Assembly: GCA_032622095.1 (NCBI GenBank)
Contig: CP136067.1
Span: 73,870,705-73,934,704 of the forward strand
Direction of reading: 5' to 3'
Source of the DNA: Siphonodentalium dalli
Taxonomy: Eukaryota; Mollusca; Scaphopoda; Gadilida; Siphonodentaliidae
DNA: 64,000 bases
The notes under the pieces: model-generated
The model's database searches: none
Told to the model about the DNA's origin: nothing
The model's input: the letters and a program-made list of their open reading frames with translations, nothing else
Shown: piece by piece, positions 11,889 through 22,139 of the stretch
Layout: each line of letters begins with the position of its first letter
Numbering within the stretch: position 1 is the first letter of the stretch
Program-made: the position numbers and the translations under genes

Positions 11889-12300
11889 TTTGTTCATATA
11901 TGTTCAAATTGGATCACTGGGTCAAATTGGGGCGGGCCATAACTCATCCCCCATAGTAATTCTTAAAACGTCGTCAGGCCTATTTAGCTTATATATAGTA
12001 TGGAGGCTCCTCGGGTGACTGGGTTACAGATTTGGTTTGTAGGGTCCATGGAGAGTTTGGATTCAAATATGTTTGAATGGGGTCAGCCATTAAAAAGGGG
12101 GCATGTCAGGTTGGAACTTTGCAACAGTTGGGGAAAGCTTGAGGTATCAGTTGTAAATTTCCAATATGTGCAAATGAATTTTACAGTCTTGGGTATGTGT
12201 TTACTTCAGTTGGGAGGGTAAAGGCTATGGACTAGATGGGGTGGGACGTATCAGGGGTGTGCTAACTGATGTGGTCTTCAGAGTCCCAGCCTACTCAGTA
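11889..12300. repeat. Dispersed transposon fragment, reverse copy of 31790-32210
   Basis: Read in reverse, this stretch follows 31790-32210 closely. It shares GACTGGGTTACAGATTTG, GGGGGCATGTCAGGTTGGAA, TTTGCAACAGTT and AGTGGTGTGTTCACTTC-like words. The module GATCACTGGGTCAAATTGGG at its left edge also occurs in the MITE copies at 20128-20399, 25551-25690 and 42568-42916. Confidence 0.7.
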
Positions 12301-12481
12301 TTTACAATCAGGTGATCATCTCAACAGTCATTGACTCTCATATTTCAGAGTAGTTAAAGTCTATATAACCATATTTTGTGTATTTATCAGTCTGTATCTT
12401 CCCTATTTCCAAATAAATTGTTCAATATTTCTGAGGTTCAAAAGAGCCATGTATTTTTAACTTTTTGAATTGTTATTTCAG

Positions 12482-12574
12482 ACCCGATAGATACTTCTTG
12501 TCAGATCTGGTTGAATGGTTTTACAAGATTTTGAGGAATGAAGATGTTCTTATACGTGGGCATCAACATATGTC
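12482..12574 (+). CDS. NDUFA9: NDUFA9 exon c (PDRYFLSDLVEWFYKILRNE…)
   Basis: A 93-nt exon after TATTTCAG and before GTAAGT at 12575. Its first base completes the split glycine codon and its last two bases begin a serine codon finished by the next exon. The translation PDRYFLSDLVEWFYKILRNE aligns with human 'PSRYLLFDLVKYIFAVAHR'. The continuation DVLIRGHQHMS is more diverged. Confidence 0.93.
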
Positions 12575-12766
12575 GTAAGTTGAAATGCCTCCTTTATATG
12601 TAAATGATTGAATTATGCAGTTCAATCGTGCACACATATATATATTTATATTTTCCTGTTGATCATGTGTATAGTATATATTGTTCGAAAAAATTTGGGC
12701 ATGTTTGCTGAATAAATTAAGTATAAAGTCCAAAGGCTGCGTGCCATCGGAACTTTTCAATAGACA

Positions 12767-13090
12767 ATGTATAATGATTTTGATGTCATCCCAACATCAA
12801 GGGGGACAACTCTATTCTCATCCAGCTTCGTTTCCTACATTGATGGGGTGAATAGACACCAGAAGAACATTCGTGTAGACCCAAAAATAATCTATATGGA
12901 GACTAAAAAAGAAATAAAACTATTATTAGATCTTGGCTTGAAATTCACACTGACACCAAAAAAGGACATCAGGGAACTTGAAACAAATTTGGGTGAAAAC
13001 TGTGGCTTATGGAATACCATCATGGCAAAGATACTGGACATGATGAATCACCGGTCCAGAGTAAGTCAAACAGCCGACAGACTGGGCTGA
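12767..13090 (+). CDS. Unrecognised 107-codon open frame in NDUFA9 intron 3
   Basis: An ATG frame lying wholly inside the intron between exons c and d. The product is polar and charged, with lysine-rich stretches (KKEIKLLLDLGLKF, KKDIRELETNLGEN) that could form short helices. No known family is recognised, and no promoter, splice site or poly(A) signal is tied to it. It may be chance or a decayed transposon frame; it is listed because it is longer and more protein-like than its surroundings. Confidence 0.2.
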   Translation: MYNDFDVIPTSRGTTLFSSSFVSYIDGVNRHQKNIRVDPKIIYMETKKEIKLLLDLGLKFTLTPKKDIRELETNLGENCGLWNTIMAKILDMMNHRSRVSQTADRLG

Positions 13091-13249
13091 TATCATTATT
13101 TAACTGAAGCCTGGTAAAGCTATTTTTAACGTGGCGTAAGGTAATTAGCCTGTCACACGGACTTCTTTTTTAATGTAGCGAGTACGTAATGTAATGCTAC
13201 GGCCGTGCAACATTCTATACTCGTTCGCTCAAAAACTTAGAAAATAGCA

Positions 13250-13326
13250 CTAAAGTTGCACATAGATACTACCCATCACATCCACTCGTCAATCTTGTTT
13301 TATCTCGATTCGCGATTTTTACCCCC

Positions 13327-13362
<36 letters not shown>

Positions 13363-13900
13363 TGAGTTTCGGTGGAATTTGTCAAATGTCTGAACCATCC
13401 CTAAGCGAGCTTCTGTTGGGCAGGTTGCTTTTATACAGAGCGGTCAAAATTTGTGGGCGATCAGACAGTAATGCTCCTGCATTAGATCACTCCTTCATTA
13501 ACCCGGTCGGATTTGGCGAGAAAAATGGGTTAGTGATACAACACTTAACAATACTTATATACATTATAAGGCCTCGCCAGGATTAAACCCTCGACCTTAG
13601 CGCGAAATAAGTAGACACCATTAAGTTGCGCTTGGATACTATCTATCATATCCACTACTCAAAATTTTGTTATCTCGATGTTTGATTTTTAGACAATTTC
13701 CCCCCTTTGATTTTCGTTGGAATTTGCAAAAAGTCTGAATCCACCCGAAGCTCGCTCGCTGTTGGGCAGGTTGGTGTTACAGTAGAGCTATCAAACTTCT
13801 GGAGCCTACATATGGGATACCAGCGCACCCGCTCCTGCATTAACCTTGCTCATCAATTAGCCCATTGGAATTGGCGCCAAAAATAGGTCATTTTCTTGTC
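13250..13900. repeat. Tandem duplication, two copies of about 300 bp
   Basis: The segments 13250-13530 and 13615-13890 share AAGTTGC.C...GATACTA, TATCTCGAT, TTTCG.TGGAATTTG..AAA.GTCTGAA, TGTTGGGCAGGTTG and GCTCCTGCATTA. The first copy carries a run of 31 C at 13329-13359 where the second has only CCCCCC. Confidence 0.75.
13329..13359. repeat. Poly(C) tract, 31 nt
   Basis: An uninterrupted C homopolymer, expanded relative to its duplicate at about 13702. Its length is likely to vary between individuals and to be unreliable in assembly. Confidence 0.9.
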
Positions 13901-15009
13901 CATGCTGTAGATCGGTAATGGTTGGGACAAGAAAGTTATAAATGGTACATTCCGATCCGAATCACTCTTCCCCATCTGGAGCACGCAATAAAAATATTAT
14001 ACCGCTGGACTTTTTTTTTTTTTGCTTGCTAAATCTGACGTTTACATCGGTCAGCCTGGTCTCTCCACCCTCTGCCTGGTGTCACCACCCCGACCTGGTA
14101 TCTCCAGCCCACATGGTTTCGTTGCCTCCCCAGATATGGTGTCACCCTCTACCATGCTCCTTCATTAGCCAAATTACTTGATGGTCTGTAATTTGTACAT
14201 TTCTCAACCGATTTACAAAATTCTTACAGGAGGATCATTAGTACGTCCTATAGACACATGATAGTAAAAATAGTTGAAATCATCGCAACAAACAAAATTT
14301 GAAAATTTTGCCCCCACTCTAACCCCAAAAATATAAGTCCATTCCTGTTCAAAACTTGTTTTGGTATCAAGCTGCTAACAAGTAACTGCATAGAAGCTCT
14401 CAAAAAATTTCGCCCCCACCCTAACCAAAAAATGTAAGTCCGACCCTGTCTAAAATATTTTTGTGTAGTATATTGACAACGGCCAGTACTACCATAGAAA
14501 CTAAATCCAGCTATCTTTCTTGCTATGTGAGGACAGGCGATCTGAAAGATTTTGAGGTTGACATATATATGGGAGATAACTCTGGAGAGGAAAGACGGAC
14601 AAAGTTTTTGATGTGCCCATGCTTCAGTGGATATCAAGATGTATCTATCGACCAAATTTCAGTGCTGTACTCCTTATATTTTCGGAGTTCTGAAAACACC
14701 AATTTTTCACATAAAGGGAGATAACTCTGCAAGTCAAGTGAGGACATGATTCTCAATAGGCCTAAGCACTAGAGCCTGTATACGTATATATACATACAAC
14801 GTTTCAGCTTTCTAGCTCTTGTACTTACTGAGCTATGTTCATTATAAAATTGCTAAAAAGGCAAATAATAATAATAGAGAAAAAGCAAAATCACAAAAAC
14901 AATATACTTCCATGCTAAACCATTGAAGTAAAATTAAAATGTTTACCCCTCTGGTTGATCTTTACTGAGAATCACTCTCATTTGTTTAAACAGGTTACCA
15001 ATTTCCTTG

Positions 15010-15620
15010 TAATTATACCCCCCGCAATGATGTTAGGGGGGTATACAGGAATCAACTTGTCCATCGTCCCATCCGTCCATGGACACAAATTTGTCCGGAG
15101 TTTTTCTCAGTCGTTTTTTTTTTATCAATTTCCGTGAAACTTGGCACAGACATCAACCACCATGGGAACCTGTGCACCTGCGATTATGACGTCTGTCAGA
15201 CTTTTTTTGGTGGAGTTATCCCCCCTTTTTCGCAACATGTATAATTTTGTCCGACCTTTTATTCCTACATTTTTAGGTAAATTGTTTTTAAACTTGGCAC
15301 CGATATTTATTACCATGGGAACCTGTGCACCTGCGATTATGACGTCTGTCCAACATTTTTTGGTGGAGTTATCCCCCTTTTTTTACTTAGAAATTTTTTT
15401 GCAACATGCATAATTTTGTCCGAGCTTTTATTCCTACATTTTATGTCAATGTTTTTTAATTTTGGCACTGATATTTAGTACCATGGGAACCTGTGCACCT
15501 GCGATTATGATGTCTGGCGGACTTTTTTTTGTGGTGTTATTCCTCTTTTTCGACTTAGAACATTTTTGCAACATGCATAATTTTGTCCGAGCTTTTATTC
15601 CTACATTTTTCGGTCAATAG
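15010..15620. repeat. MITE with tandem modules of about 150 bp
   Basis: It starts with ACCCCCCGCAATGATGTTAG and GGGGGGTATAC. Three and a half copies of a module follow, containing CCATGGGAACCTGTGCACCT, GCGATTATGACGTCTG, GGTGGAGTTATCCCCCTTTT and TTTTGTCCGAGCTTTTATTC. G-rich GGGGTGGGGGGTATCC sequence near 15740 may be the other end. Frames here (for example 15141-15413) come from the repeat. Confidence 0.75.
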
Positions 15621-15783
15621 GTTTAAGATTAGGGTTAGGGTTGTGCACCTGCAATGGGAACTGTTATTTTATTATATTAACTAAATATTTACTGACATCA
15701 TAGTGACATGTGAAACATCTTAGTATTTTAAAAACATGGGGGGGTGGGGGGTATCCTTAGTCCCATTGGGACAGTCACACCTC

Positions 15784-16267
15784 TAGTTTACTGCTGTCAA
15801 CACAAGCTGGCGATCTTTATGTTCTAGGCAAGTGTTGTTCAAAAGTCTGAATGCAAGGACTGACTGAGGTAGTGTCTTCTTGAATTCTCCAGTTTGTTGT
15901 AACGTTTTTCAAATCCCATTAAATAATGTTCCATATAGATTTCCGGTGTTTTCCTGAAGCGATTAAAATCTGTGTGAACTTCATAAACTGTTAACAGTTC
16001 GTCTTTTTTGTAAATGCTGTCCTTAATATAATCAAGTAGTGTTTTTAATTCATCCTTTGAAGTCATCTTTTCCTTAGGCATCTCACTAAAAACTTTGTCC
16101 CGAATTGAACCTTCATTTTCAGGCTATGAAAGTGCAATAGTCGATGCTTGTCTACTTCCAATTCGGTACATGTAATTGTCTGTCATACTCTTGAGTTCAT
16201 CTACCCATCTAGCATAGGGTGTTGCTTCTAAGAATATCAGTGGTATTTTGTAGTTGCCGGTAGCCAT
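15784..16267 (-). pseudogene. Retroelement Gag-like fragment, broken
   Basis: Read from ATG at 16267 the frame gives MATGNYKIPLIFLEATPYAR then WVDELKSM, hits an in-frame TAG near 16128, and resumes with KDELKTLLDYI, then DFNRFRKTPEIYMEHYLMGF and EKRYNKLENSRRH. A frameshift near 15875 is followed by LPQSVLAFRLLNNTCLEHK and DRQLVLTAVN, then TAG. The sequence of 'W..E...', '..YI.GFE.RYNKL' and 'LP..VLAFRLL...L....RQLVLTA' is the pattern of copia-type retroelement Gag proteins common in marine invertebrates. No reverse transcriptase or LTR is visible next to it. It sits antisense in NDUFA9 intron 3. Confidence 0.72.
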
Positions 16268-16819
16268 GTTTGAAACGTCACTGAAATGTTTTTTGATTTG
16301 TCAACACAAAAGTCTTGATACAATTTTCATACCTCGCTCTGCTACCATTGAAAACATTGGTAGCAAAGCTCACCTTTATAAACTCGGGTACTCTTCGCCG
16401 GTCCTAGAGTCTCCACTATTCACCATTATATTATCCAGTTCAATTCTTTCTTCCTCACCAAACATACATTTGAAACCGACTGACGTCTCCTCATAAACCT
16501 CTAACCTCAGTTCCGGTATTTACAGATTGCTCTATCTTATTCTCAATCACAAAGAGTCTCTCCAGTAGCAAATATACATGTAGTTAACAATACATACCCC
16601 GGCTTATATGGAACCTGCCTGATACACATGAAGATGCACTGCTGGAATGGTGAACTCCCAACTTTGTTGTCCCTAAAACATGTGTTGTCAAATGTTATTC
16701 AATTGGATACCAGAGTCACCTAATTTGACATCATGTCAAACTGCATCCAATATCTTACTTTAATGTTTTTGATCAGTTGAAATGTGCAGTGTTTGAAGCT
16801 TCCATTTGTATTTCCACAG

Positions 16820-16895
16820 ACTCTTATTCAAGGCTCATATGGTTCAAGCATTGTCACCAAGAGAAACTGCTTTGAATGTTGACAAACTTGAGAGG
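16820..16895 (+). CDS. NDUFA9: NDUFA9 exon d (LLFKAHMVQALSPRETALNV…)
   Basis: A 76-nt exon after TTTCCACAG and before GTGAGT at 16896. One base completes the serine codon begun in exon c, then 25 full codons end in KLER, leaving phase 0. It aligns with human '[23 protein letters not shown]', keeping the SP..... (N/R)(V/D)K(L/V)ER ending. Confidence 0.92.
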
Positions 16896-17150
16896 GTGAG
16901 TATACATATTATCATTATAGTTAAGTGATATTTATCTCAATATCATGTCTCATTGAGAAGGTGAGATTCCGAATTGACGAGCTACTACAGGCAGTGAATC
17001 TGATCTGGAATGTCACCTTCTCAAAGAGACGTGATGTGGGGAACGAAACCACTTCACTGTAACACTGATAACAAATTATTATGTGAGTCTTAGACACTGC
17101 CGTGTTTGCTGTCAAATTTATTGGGGACTGTTTATTACCGAATTCTAAAC

Positions 17151-17919
17151 CAGGGTTTCCGCTATACTGGTATCGGCTCCATCAAATGGACCTACTTTTA
17201 ATGAAGAAAAAAAAAATTTGAATCTGTATTTCCTAGTACCGGTAAGTTAGCATGCCGACAGACCCATTTAATCTCATGCTTTGCACATGAGTCTGCTGAT
17301 TTAATCCTCGACACCCACCTATACCCCACACCCCTCATCTAATCTCAATGGTTTGTGCAAATACATGTACATGTAAAGACAAACATTTATTTAATAAATT
17401 TGCACATTGTAAACTGGGCATTCATTCCCACATCCAATAAAGTTATTATACAATGTTGCGTATGTGTTTTTCTTGTACTGGTGCAGGTTGTGGTGAAAAG
17501 TCATATAGGATCTACAATATGACTTTTCACCACAACCTGAAAGAGTACAATTATTATTATTATTACTTTAATATCCATCTGTATGTTTGTCCAAATGACG
17601 TCACCCAGTCCCAATAAGTTTTATAAAAGTCATATTGGACTCGATTTGTGTCGAATATGACTTTCGGAGCCAGAGGACGCCCGATTATCTCCGACCAGAA
17701 TTTTTGCTGCTGTTTATACATTTTCAAAATAATAAGTATCGGTATGTGATTACTTGCATCTATTATTTCGTTCATGGGCTCAAATTCTAATGAATTTATT
17801 ACTTAAAAAACATATCTAGATCTTCCCAGGTGCAAGGAAATGACTCCAATGGCTAGCCAAACCACGGTCGGCCAGTCGTATCCAACGGACCCAATATTTT
17901 TACCCTAGCGGAAACCCTG
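17151..17919. mobile_element. hAT-like MITE with CAGGGTTTCCGCTA ends
   Basis: Perfect terminal inverted repeats: CAGGGTTTCCGCTA on the left and TAGCGGAAACCCTG on the right. CTAAAC flanks both sides (17145-17150, and 17921-17926 one base out), consistent with a worn target duplication. There is no transposase. The same ends bound the 5.15-kb element 20400-25550, so they are one family. The element contains the hairpin at 17473-17551. Confidence 0.82.
17473..17551. repeat. Near-perfect hairpin (23-bp stem, 10-nt loop)
   Basis: The segment 17484-17506 (CAGGTTGTGG…AGTCATAT) is followed after ten bases by its exact reverse complement ending at 17539. Outside it, TTGTACT and AGTACAA extend the pairing with a few mismatches. 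It lies within the hAT-like MITE. Part of it (AAAAGTCATAT) is repeated in altered form near 17625-17665. Confidence 0.85.
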
Positions 17920-17979
17920 GCTAAACATATCACGAAAATAGGAAAAGTGACTATCTGGAATCACATCGGTCTCTGCGTA

Positions 17980-18065
17980 ACTAAGCTTGTGTCGTATATT
18001 TCTAACACAGGAGACTCGGGAGATATGAGTCTCCTGTGTTAGAAATACATGACACAAGTTTAGTG
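17980..18065. repeat. Long hairpin (21-bp perfect core, about 38-bp arms)
   Basis: TATTTCTAACACAGGAGACT pairs perfectly with its reverse complement across a 9-base loop (GGGAGATAT). The arms continue outward as ACTAAGCTTGTGTC and GACACAAGTTTAGT with few mismatches. It is just outside the hAT-like MITE and is probably a separate hairpin MITE. Confidence 0.85.
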
Positions 18066-18339
18066 ACATACTGTTGATCATCTCCTAACAGCATCGTGAA
18101 TTGAGAAACATTTTCATGAAAAAATAGATCCAAAACGGTAACAACTGTGTAAAATTCCAAGTTATTTCAAATGTGGAATACGTTCGGTATTGTAAAAAAA
18201 ACCTTGCCTAAACCTTCATTTAAGGCTTGTCCTGATTGGACAGTAGCCTGTATTCCTATGGATGAATGAACGTCGTTTTGTACAATCAGTGGAATGCTGC
18301 CAGCACCTCAAACTTTCAGAATGCTCATAATTCAAACCT

Positions 18340-18720
18340 CATACATGTGAATGGTTAACCCTTAACCCAATTTGGCGGTCAAAACTGGACGTTACATCAG
18401 CCGATTTGGTGGCCAAAACTGTCCTTTACTTCAGCCGATTTGGCAGCCAAAACCTTCTGATTTTTTCACCAAGATTACACTTGACTTTACAACACAAATA
18501 CCACTTTATTATGCAAGAGCGCCACACCAAACGTGGTATTATTATTAATGTGATAATAAAATGAATGTTTTGTGAGATTAATGACATTTTTGTGCCAAAA
18601 TAACCACATGTTTTATCACATTTAACCCTTTTAGTGGAGCGACCAAATGTGCTCAGTAGAACAAGTTCTAACCAACTTTTTCTGCGATGTAAATCTATAA
18701 CATTTACGAAAATTATTCTT
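18340..18720. other. NDUFA9 intron 4, short local repeats only
   Basis: Three diverged copies of TTTGGCGG(T/C)CAAAAC occur at about 18373, 18408 and 18440. Nothing coding is recognised. Confidence 0.5.
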
Positions 18721-18729
18721 AGCCTTGCC

Positions 18730-19330
18730 GGAATTGGTGACTATTGTAATCAACTCCGTCCGTCCGGAGTAATAACTCCAGTAATGATCATCCGATTTGA
18801 TTGAAACTTGGTATGTAGGTGTCTCAACCAAGAACACAGGTGCTCTGTAATTCTGGGTTTGATCTGATGTTCTTTTATGGAGTTATTTCCATTTTTTTTC
18901 AACTTTTTTTTTACTTAGAAAATTTCTCACTTTTTCGGTTTCCGGATGATATCTCAAGTTTGGATCCTTTAATTGCAAATACCATTTTTATGTGGATCAG
19001 TCATATCAAGATACAGGTTGATTTCGAATTTGAGTTTGATCCGATTATTTTCTCAGAGTTATGGGCTTTTCGACTTAGAAAATTCAATTTTCTTGTTTTT
19101 TCTTTGGTTTCCGGATGATAACTCAACTTTGGATTGTTTAATTGGAAATTCTGTTTTTTGAATTGAATTTGAGTTTGATCCAATGATTTTTCCCAGAGTT
19201 ATGGGCCTTTCGACTTTGAATTTTTTTTTTTTTATTTTCTGTATGAGGGTACCTTCATGGTGTAATCAACTCCTACAGTTTTGATCGTAGATATTTGAAA
19301 CTTCAGAGTATTGTTACCCACATGTGACAT
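18730..19330. repeat. Dispersed repeat with tandem modules of about 165 bp
   Basis: Two to three modules carry TCCGGATGATA.CTCAA.TTTGGAT, GAATTTGAGTTTGATCC and GAGTTATGGGC.TTTCGACTT. The right part (19090-19330) is present in reverse at 29737-29960, including GGGTACCTTCATGGTGTAAT and TTTTGATCGTAGATATTTGA. Both edges carry a TGTAATCAACTCC word, in the same orientation. Confidence 0.75.
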
Positions 19331-19427
19331 GATTGGTTTGGTAAACAATTCCTCTTCTAATGATGTATAATATATATATTCCACTTACCGTTGAGTGTGT
19401 TTTGACACTGAAACCAAGGTCGATATC

Positions 19428-19546
19428 TTCTATTTTACTATTCCAGGAACAAATTCTTGATGTTGTTCCCTCCAACTCAAAAGAGTTTCTATTTTACTAT
19501 TTCCAGGAATACATTTCGGATATTATTCCAACCAACCCAACATTAG
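19428..19546 (+). repeat. Tandem duplication of a 3' splice site and exon start (60-bp unit)
   Basis: TTCTATTTTACTAT(T)CCAG, the polypyrimidine tract and acceptor, occurs at 19428-19446 and again at 19487-19506. Each is followed by a related stretch (GAACAAATTCTTGATGTTGT and GAATACATTTCGGATATTAT). The acceptors are exactly 60 nt apart and in the same reading frame, so use of the upstream site adds 20 residues to NDUFA9. Confidence 0.9.
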
Positions 19547-19710
19547 CTGATCTAGGTGTTAACCTCACACCCATTGAGGAACATGCTAATCGAGAACTCA
19601 CACAGTACAAATCGTATCTATTTATACCAACAAATATAGGAAAATGGACTCTCCCACCGGATCCTAAGAAATACACAGACTATCCTGAAGACAGACCGGC
19701 TTATTACTGA
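19507..19710 (+). CDS. NDUFA9: NDUFA9 last exon (EYISDIIPTNPTLADLGVNL…)
   Basis: A terminal exon in phase 0 after TTTCCAG at 19500-19506. It encodes EYISDIIPTNPTLADLGVNL then TPIEEHANRELTQYKSYLF, aligning with human '[38 protein letters not shown]'. The tail (KWTLPPDPKKYTDYPEDRP) is rich in proline and charged residues. TGA is at 19708. This downstream acceptor gives the family-typical spacing between LER and ADLG, so it is chosen as the main form. An upstream acceptor at 19446 is equally well formed and in frame. Confidence 0.93.
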   Translation, partial: EYISDIIPTNPTLADLGVNLTPIEEHANRELTQYKSYLFIPTNIGKWTLPPDPKKYTDYPEDRPAYY

Positions 19711-19935
19711 GCACGGGGGAGATCTAGTTATCTACTGAACCACGGTGTGATTACCTACATAAAATTTCTTAGAATTGTGGAACTTGACACTTATTCTGAT
19801 TCAGCCGTCAAAAACAGAAGTCTGGTTGAAATTCTATGTTGATGTGAATCCGAATATTTATTTTCGATATAAAAGTGTTATATCCATGATATGGAGAGCT
19901 TTTTCACCGAGTGATGATGACTCCATGACTAGTTT

Positions 19936-19941
19936 AATAAA
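19936..19941 (+). terminator. Candidate NDUFA9 poly(A) signal AATAAA
   Basis: AATAAA lies 226 nt past the stop codon and is followed by a GT-rich stretch (GTGCTCTGTTCTG, then GGTTTGGTGGTG), the normal animal cleavage context. Confidence 0.6.
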
Positions 19942-20127
19942 AGTGCTCTGTTCTGCACAATAGGTTTGGTGGTGAATTTCACTGACAGTTGTGAGAATGT
20001 CAAAAGAATATTGAGTCTAAATGATATAGTTCATTTACTGCAGCTACTGTTATCATGAATTAAACAATTTAAAAGATCTTAGGAAATAGTCTGTCTTAAA
20101 CCGATTTGATGCCACATCACTTGTGTT

Positions 20128-20399
20128 TAGCTCACCTGAGATGTGGAGCTATAGTTATCACCCCTCATCCATCTGTCCAGCTGTCTGTCCATCCATCCAT
20201 TAATTCTTAAAACATCTTCTCTGGAACCACAAGATCGAATGGGTTCATATTTGTTGTAGATGTTACCTAGGTGACTCACATTCAGATTTGTTCAAATGAG
20301 GTCACTGGGTCAAATAGTTACAAAGCACAACTTCTTCTCCAGAGTCATAAGACCGAATGGTTACATATTTGGTGTGGATGTTTCCTTGGTGACTCACAT
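20128..20399. mobile_element. MITE with AGCTCACCTGAG end, left half
   Basis: It begins TTAGCTCACCTGAG and GGAGCTATAG, then ATCCATCTGTCC, TTCTTAAAACATCTTCTCTG and the module GTGACTCACATTCAGATTTG with TTCAAATGAGGTCACTGGGT. It is cut at 20399 by the element 20400-25550 and resumes at 25551. The 42568-42916 copy shows the same sequence in reverse with an intact hairpin end. Confidence 0.8.
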
Positions 20400-22139
20400 C
20401 AGGGTTTCCGCTAGGGGTTGGGGAATGTGGCCGTATTTGGGAAGCATATACCCAGCGCCCTGTCGGGAGAAAATTTTGATACTTATCACTGAAACTTATC
20501 CATTCCCTTGCACTTGAGACAACAATCAGGAACATTGAAACTCCGTATAGAAACCAAATTAAAACAGATAGTCTTTCTTTGATCTTAAGTTAATGAACTA
20601 AAAGCATGTAAGCACCACATACAATTGATACGACTTTTATGTCACTATCAATATTAAAAGCCGACATCAAAGAAATTACTGGGGTTGGAAAGACACATTG
20701 TCCCACTCAGTGTTACGTCAGAGCTCATGTCAGTGATGTCACGTGCTTTGCACACGTTCTGCATGCCTGATTTCTTTGTATTTTATACAGTACCGATCAG
20801 ATAAACTCAAATTTTAGGGTCAACCTAGAAAATTTTTGCACTAAGTTGGTTTTTATACCATTTTGAAGAGAAAGCTCTCCTCTATAACATATCCAAAATC
20901 CGCTAAAATCCGCTTTGAGCATTTTTTGTAATTCAAGATGGTGTCCAAGATTTTCCTATAAGTCAGCTTGATGCAATTATAGTGAGAACATCTTGTTATA
21001 TGTATACACATGTATACATTTTTGTGAAGCTATGATATAACGCCATATTTACGTGACAAAATTGGAACTCCCCGTCCAAGATGGCCACCAAAAATGGCGA
21101 ATGGAAGTGGAATTTTTACGTTTTTTACTAATACTCTTAAGATAAGTTTCTGTGGTTTGGAACTGGTTGAGAATTGTGACTTTAGTTTGTATATAGCATA
21201 TTAACTGACCATTGCAGCAATGAAATATGCTGTTCGTGGGGTCCACACCCCTTCCGATCACTCAAAAATTCGAGTTTACAAAATGTGGTATAATATTTCA
21301 CAAAAGATCCCCTTTGGGATTCTGGTCGTATTTCACCAAGACGTGGGAAGAACTTTACAATGTAAGTGATGCATTCTATATCTTATTGATAGTCGAACTC
21401 AATGGTACCAAAATTATCATTTTGGCTCAAAATGGCCGCCAAAATATGGAAAATGGTAATTATTATCCCAGCGTGCCATGCAACCGCTTACAAGTTGTGA
21501 TGATGTACACAAATGACTATTCTGTCTTATATACATTGAATACCAACATTTCTCATGCACCTTGATTAATTTTTACTATTCGGTAATTACCAAAATTATG
21601 GGATTTTTCTATCACAAACAACATCAAACTTGGCAAAAAAAAATCACTTTTCATGTTTGGACCATTTTTGTCAAGTAAAATGGAACTATCTTTAGTATCA
21701 AAGGTTCTTTTTATTTTGATATGCCTTAAATATGGCATAGTGTGGTGCTTTAGACAATATTACTCAAGATGACTTGCAAAATGGCAACCAAATTTGGTAA
21801 AAAGTTTATATTCCGAACACTGTTCTCTGCTGTTCCAAAATGTTAGCAAATTATGACTCACTTGGTTATTAAACATGCTACTTAATCAACTGACAACTTA
21901 ATCTTATATTATGGTTGTCCCAGAAAACCTTATGAGGTACGACAAATTCATTTTAAAGGATGCAGTATGGATTTTGCCGAACACCTCTTTTGGGATTCTG
22001 TCCATGTTTTTTAACGGAAACGGACATAACGTTGAAACTGAACTGAAAGGTATCATATTATGTGGCTACTCTGGCCTATTAGCATCAAAATTGATTAACT
22101 TCCCTATCGATTAACATATCCTCGAGTTATTGTGGAAAG

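Larger units (their letters stand above)
2893..19710 (+). other. NDUFA9: NDUFA9 gene, 3' part (five exons)
   Basis: The gene encodes the 39-kDa accessory subunit of mitochondrial complex I, an atypical short-chain dehydrogenase-like protein of the matrix arm that binds NADPH and stabilises the Q-module junction (family knowledge). Five exons at 2893-2969, 9915-9991, 12482-12574, 16820-16895 and 19507-19710 join in phase and read colinearly with the C-terminal half of animal NDUFA9: 'PVY', 'GI.NA..(P)..GK', 'RY.L.DLV', the 'SPRETALNVDKLER' segment and 'LADLGVNLTPIE'. Every intron is GT-AG with GTGAGT or GTAAGT donors. The Rossmann N-terminus lies outside the window to the left. The introns carry a LINE, MITEs and a Gag remnant. 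The stop is TGA at 19708, and a poly(A) signal lies 226 nt downstream. Identification was made from memory of the family and is strong because five separate exons agree. Confidence 0.93.

Noticed and set aside
14248-14655. A 135-codon minus-strand frame
   Set aside because: No motif, overlapping frames on the other strand, and short repeated words (CCCCACCCTAACC..AAAAAT) running through it indicate a repeat.
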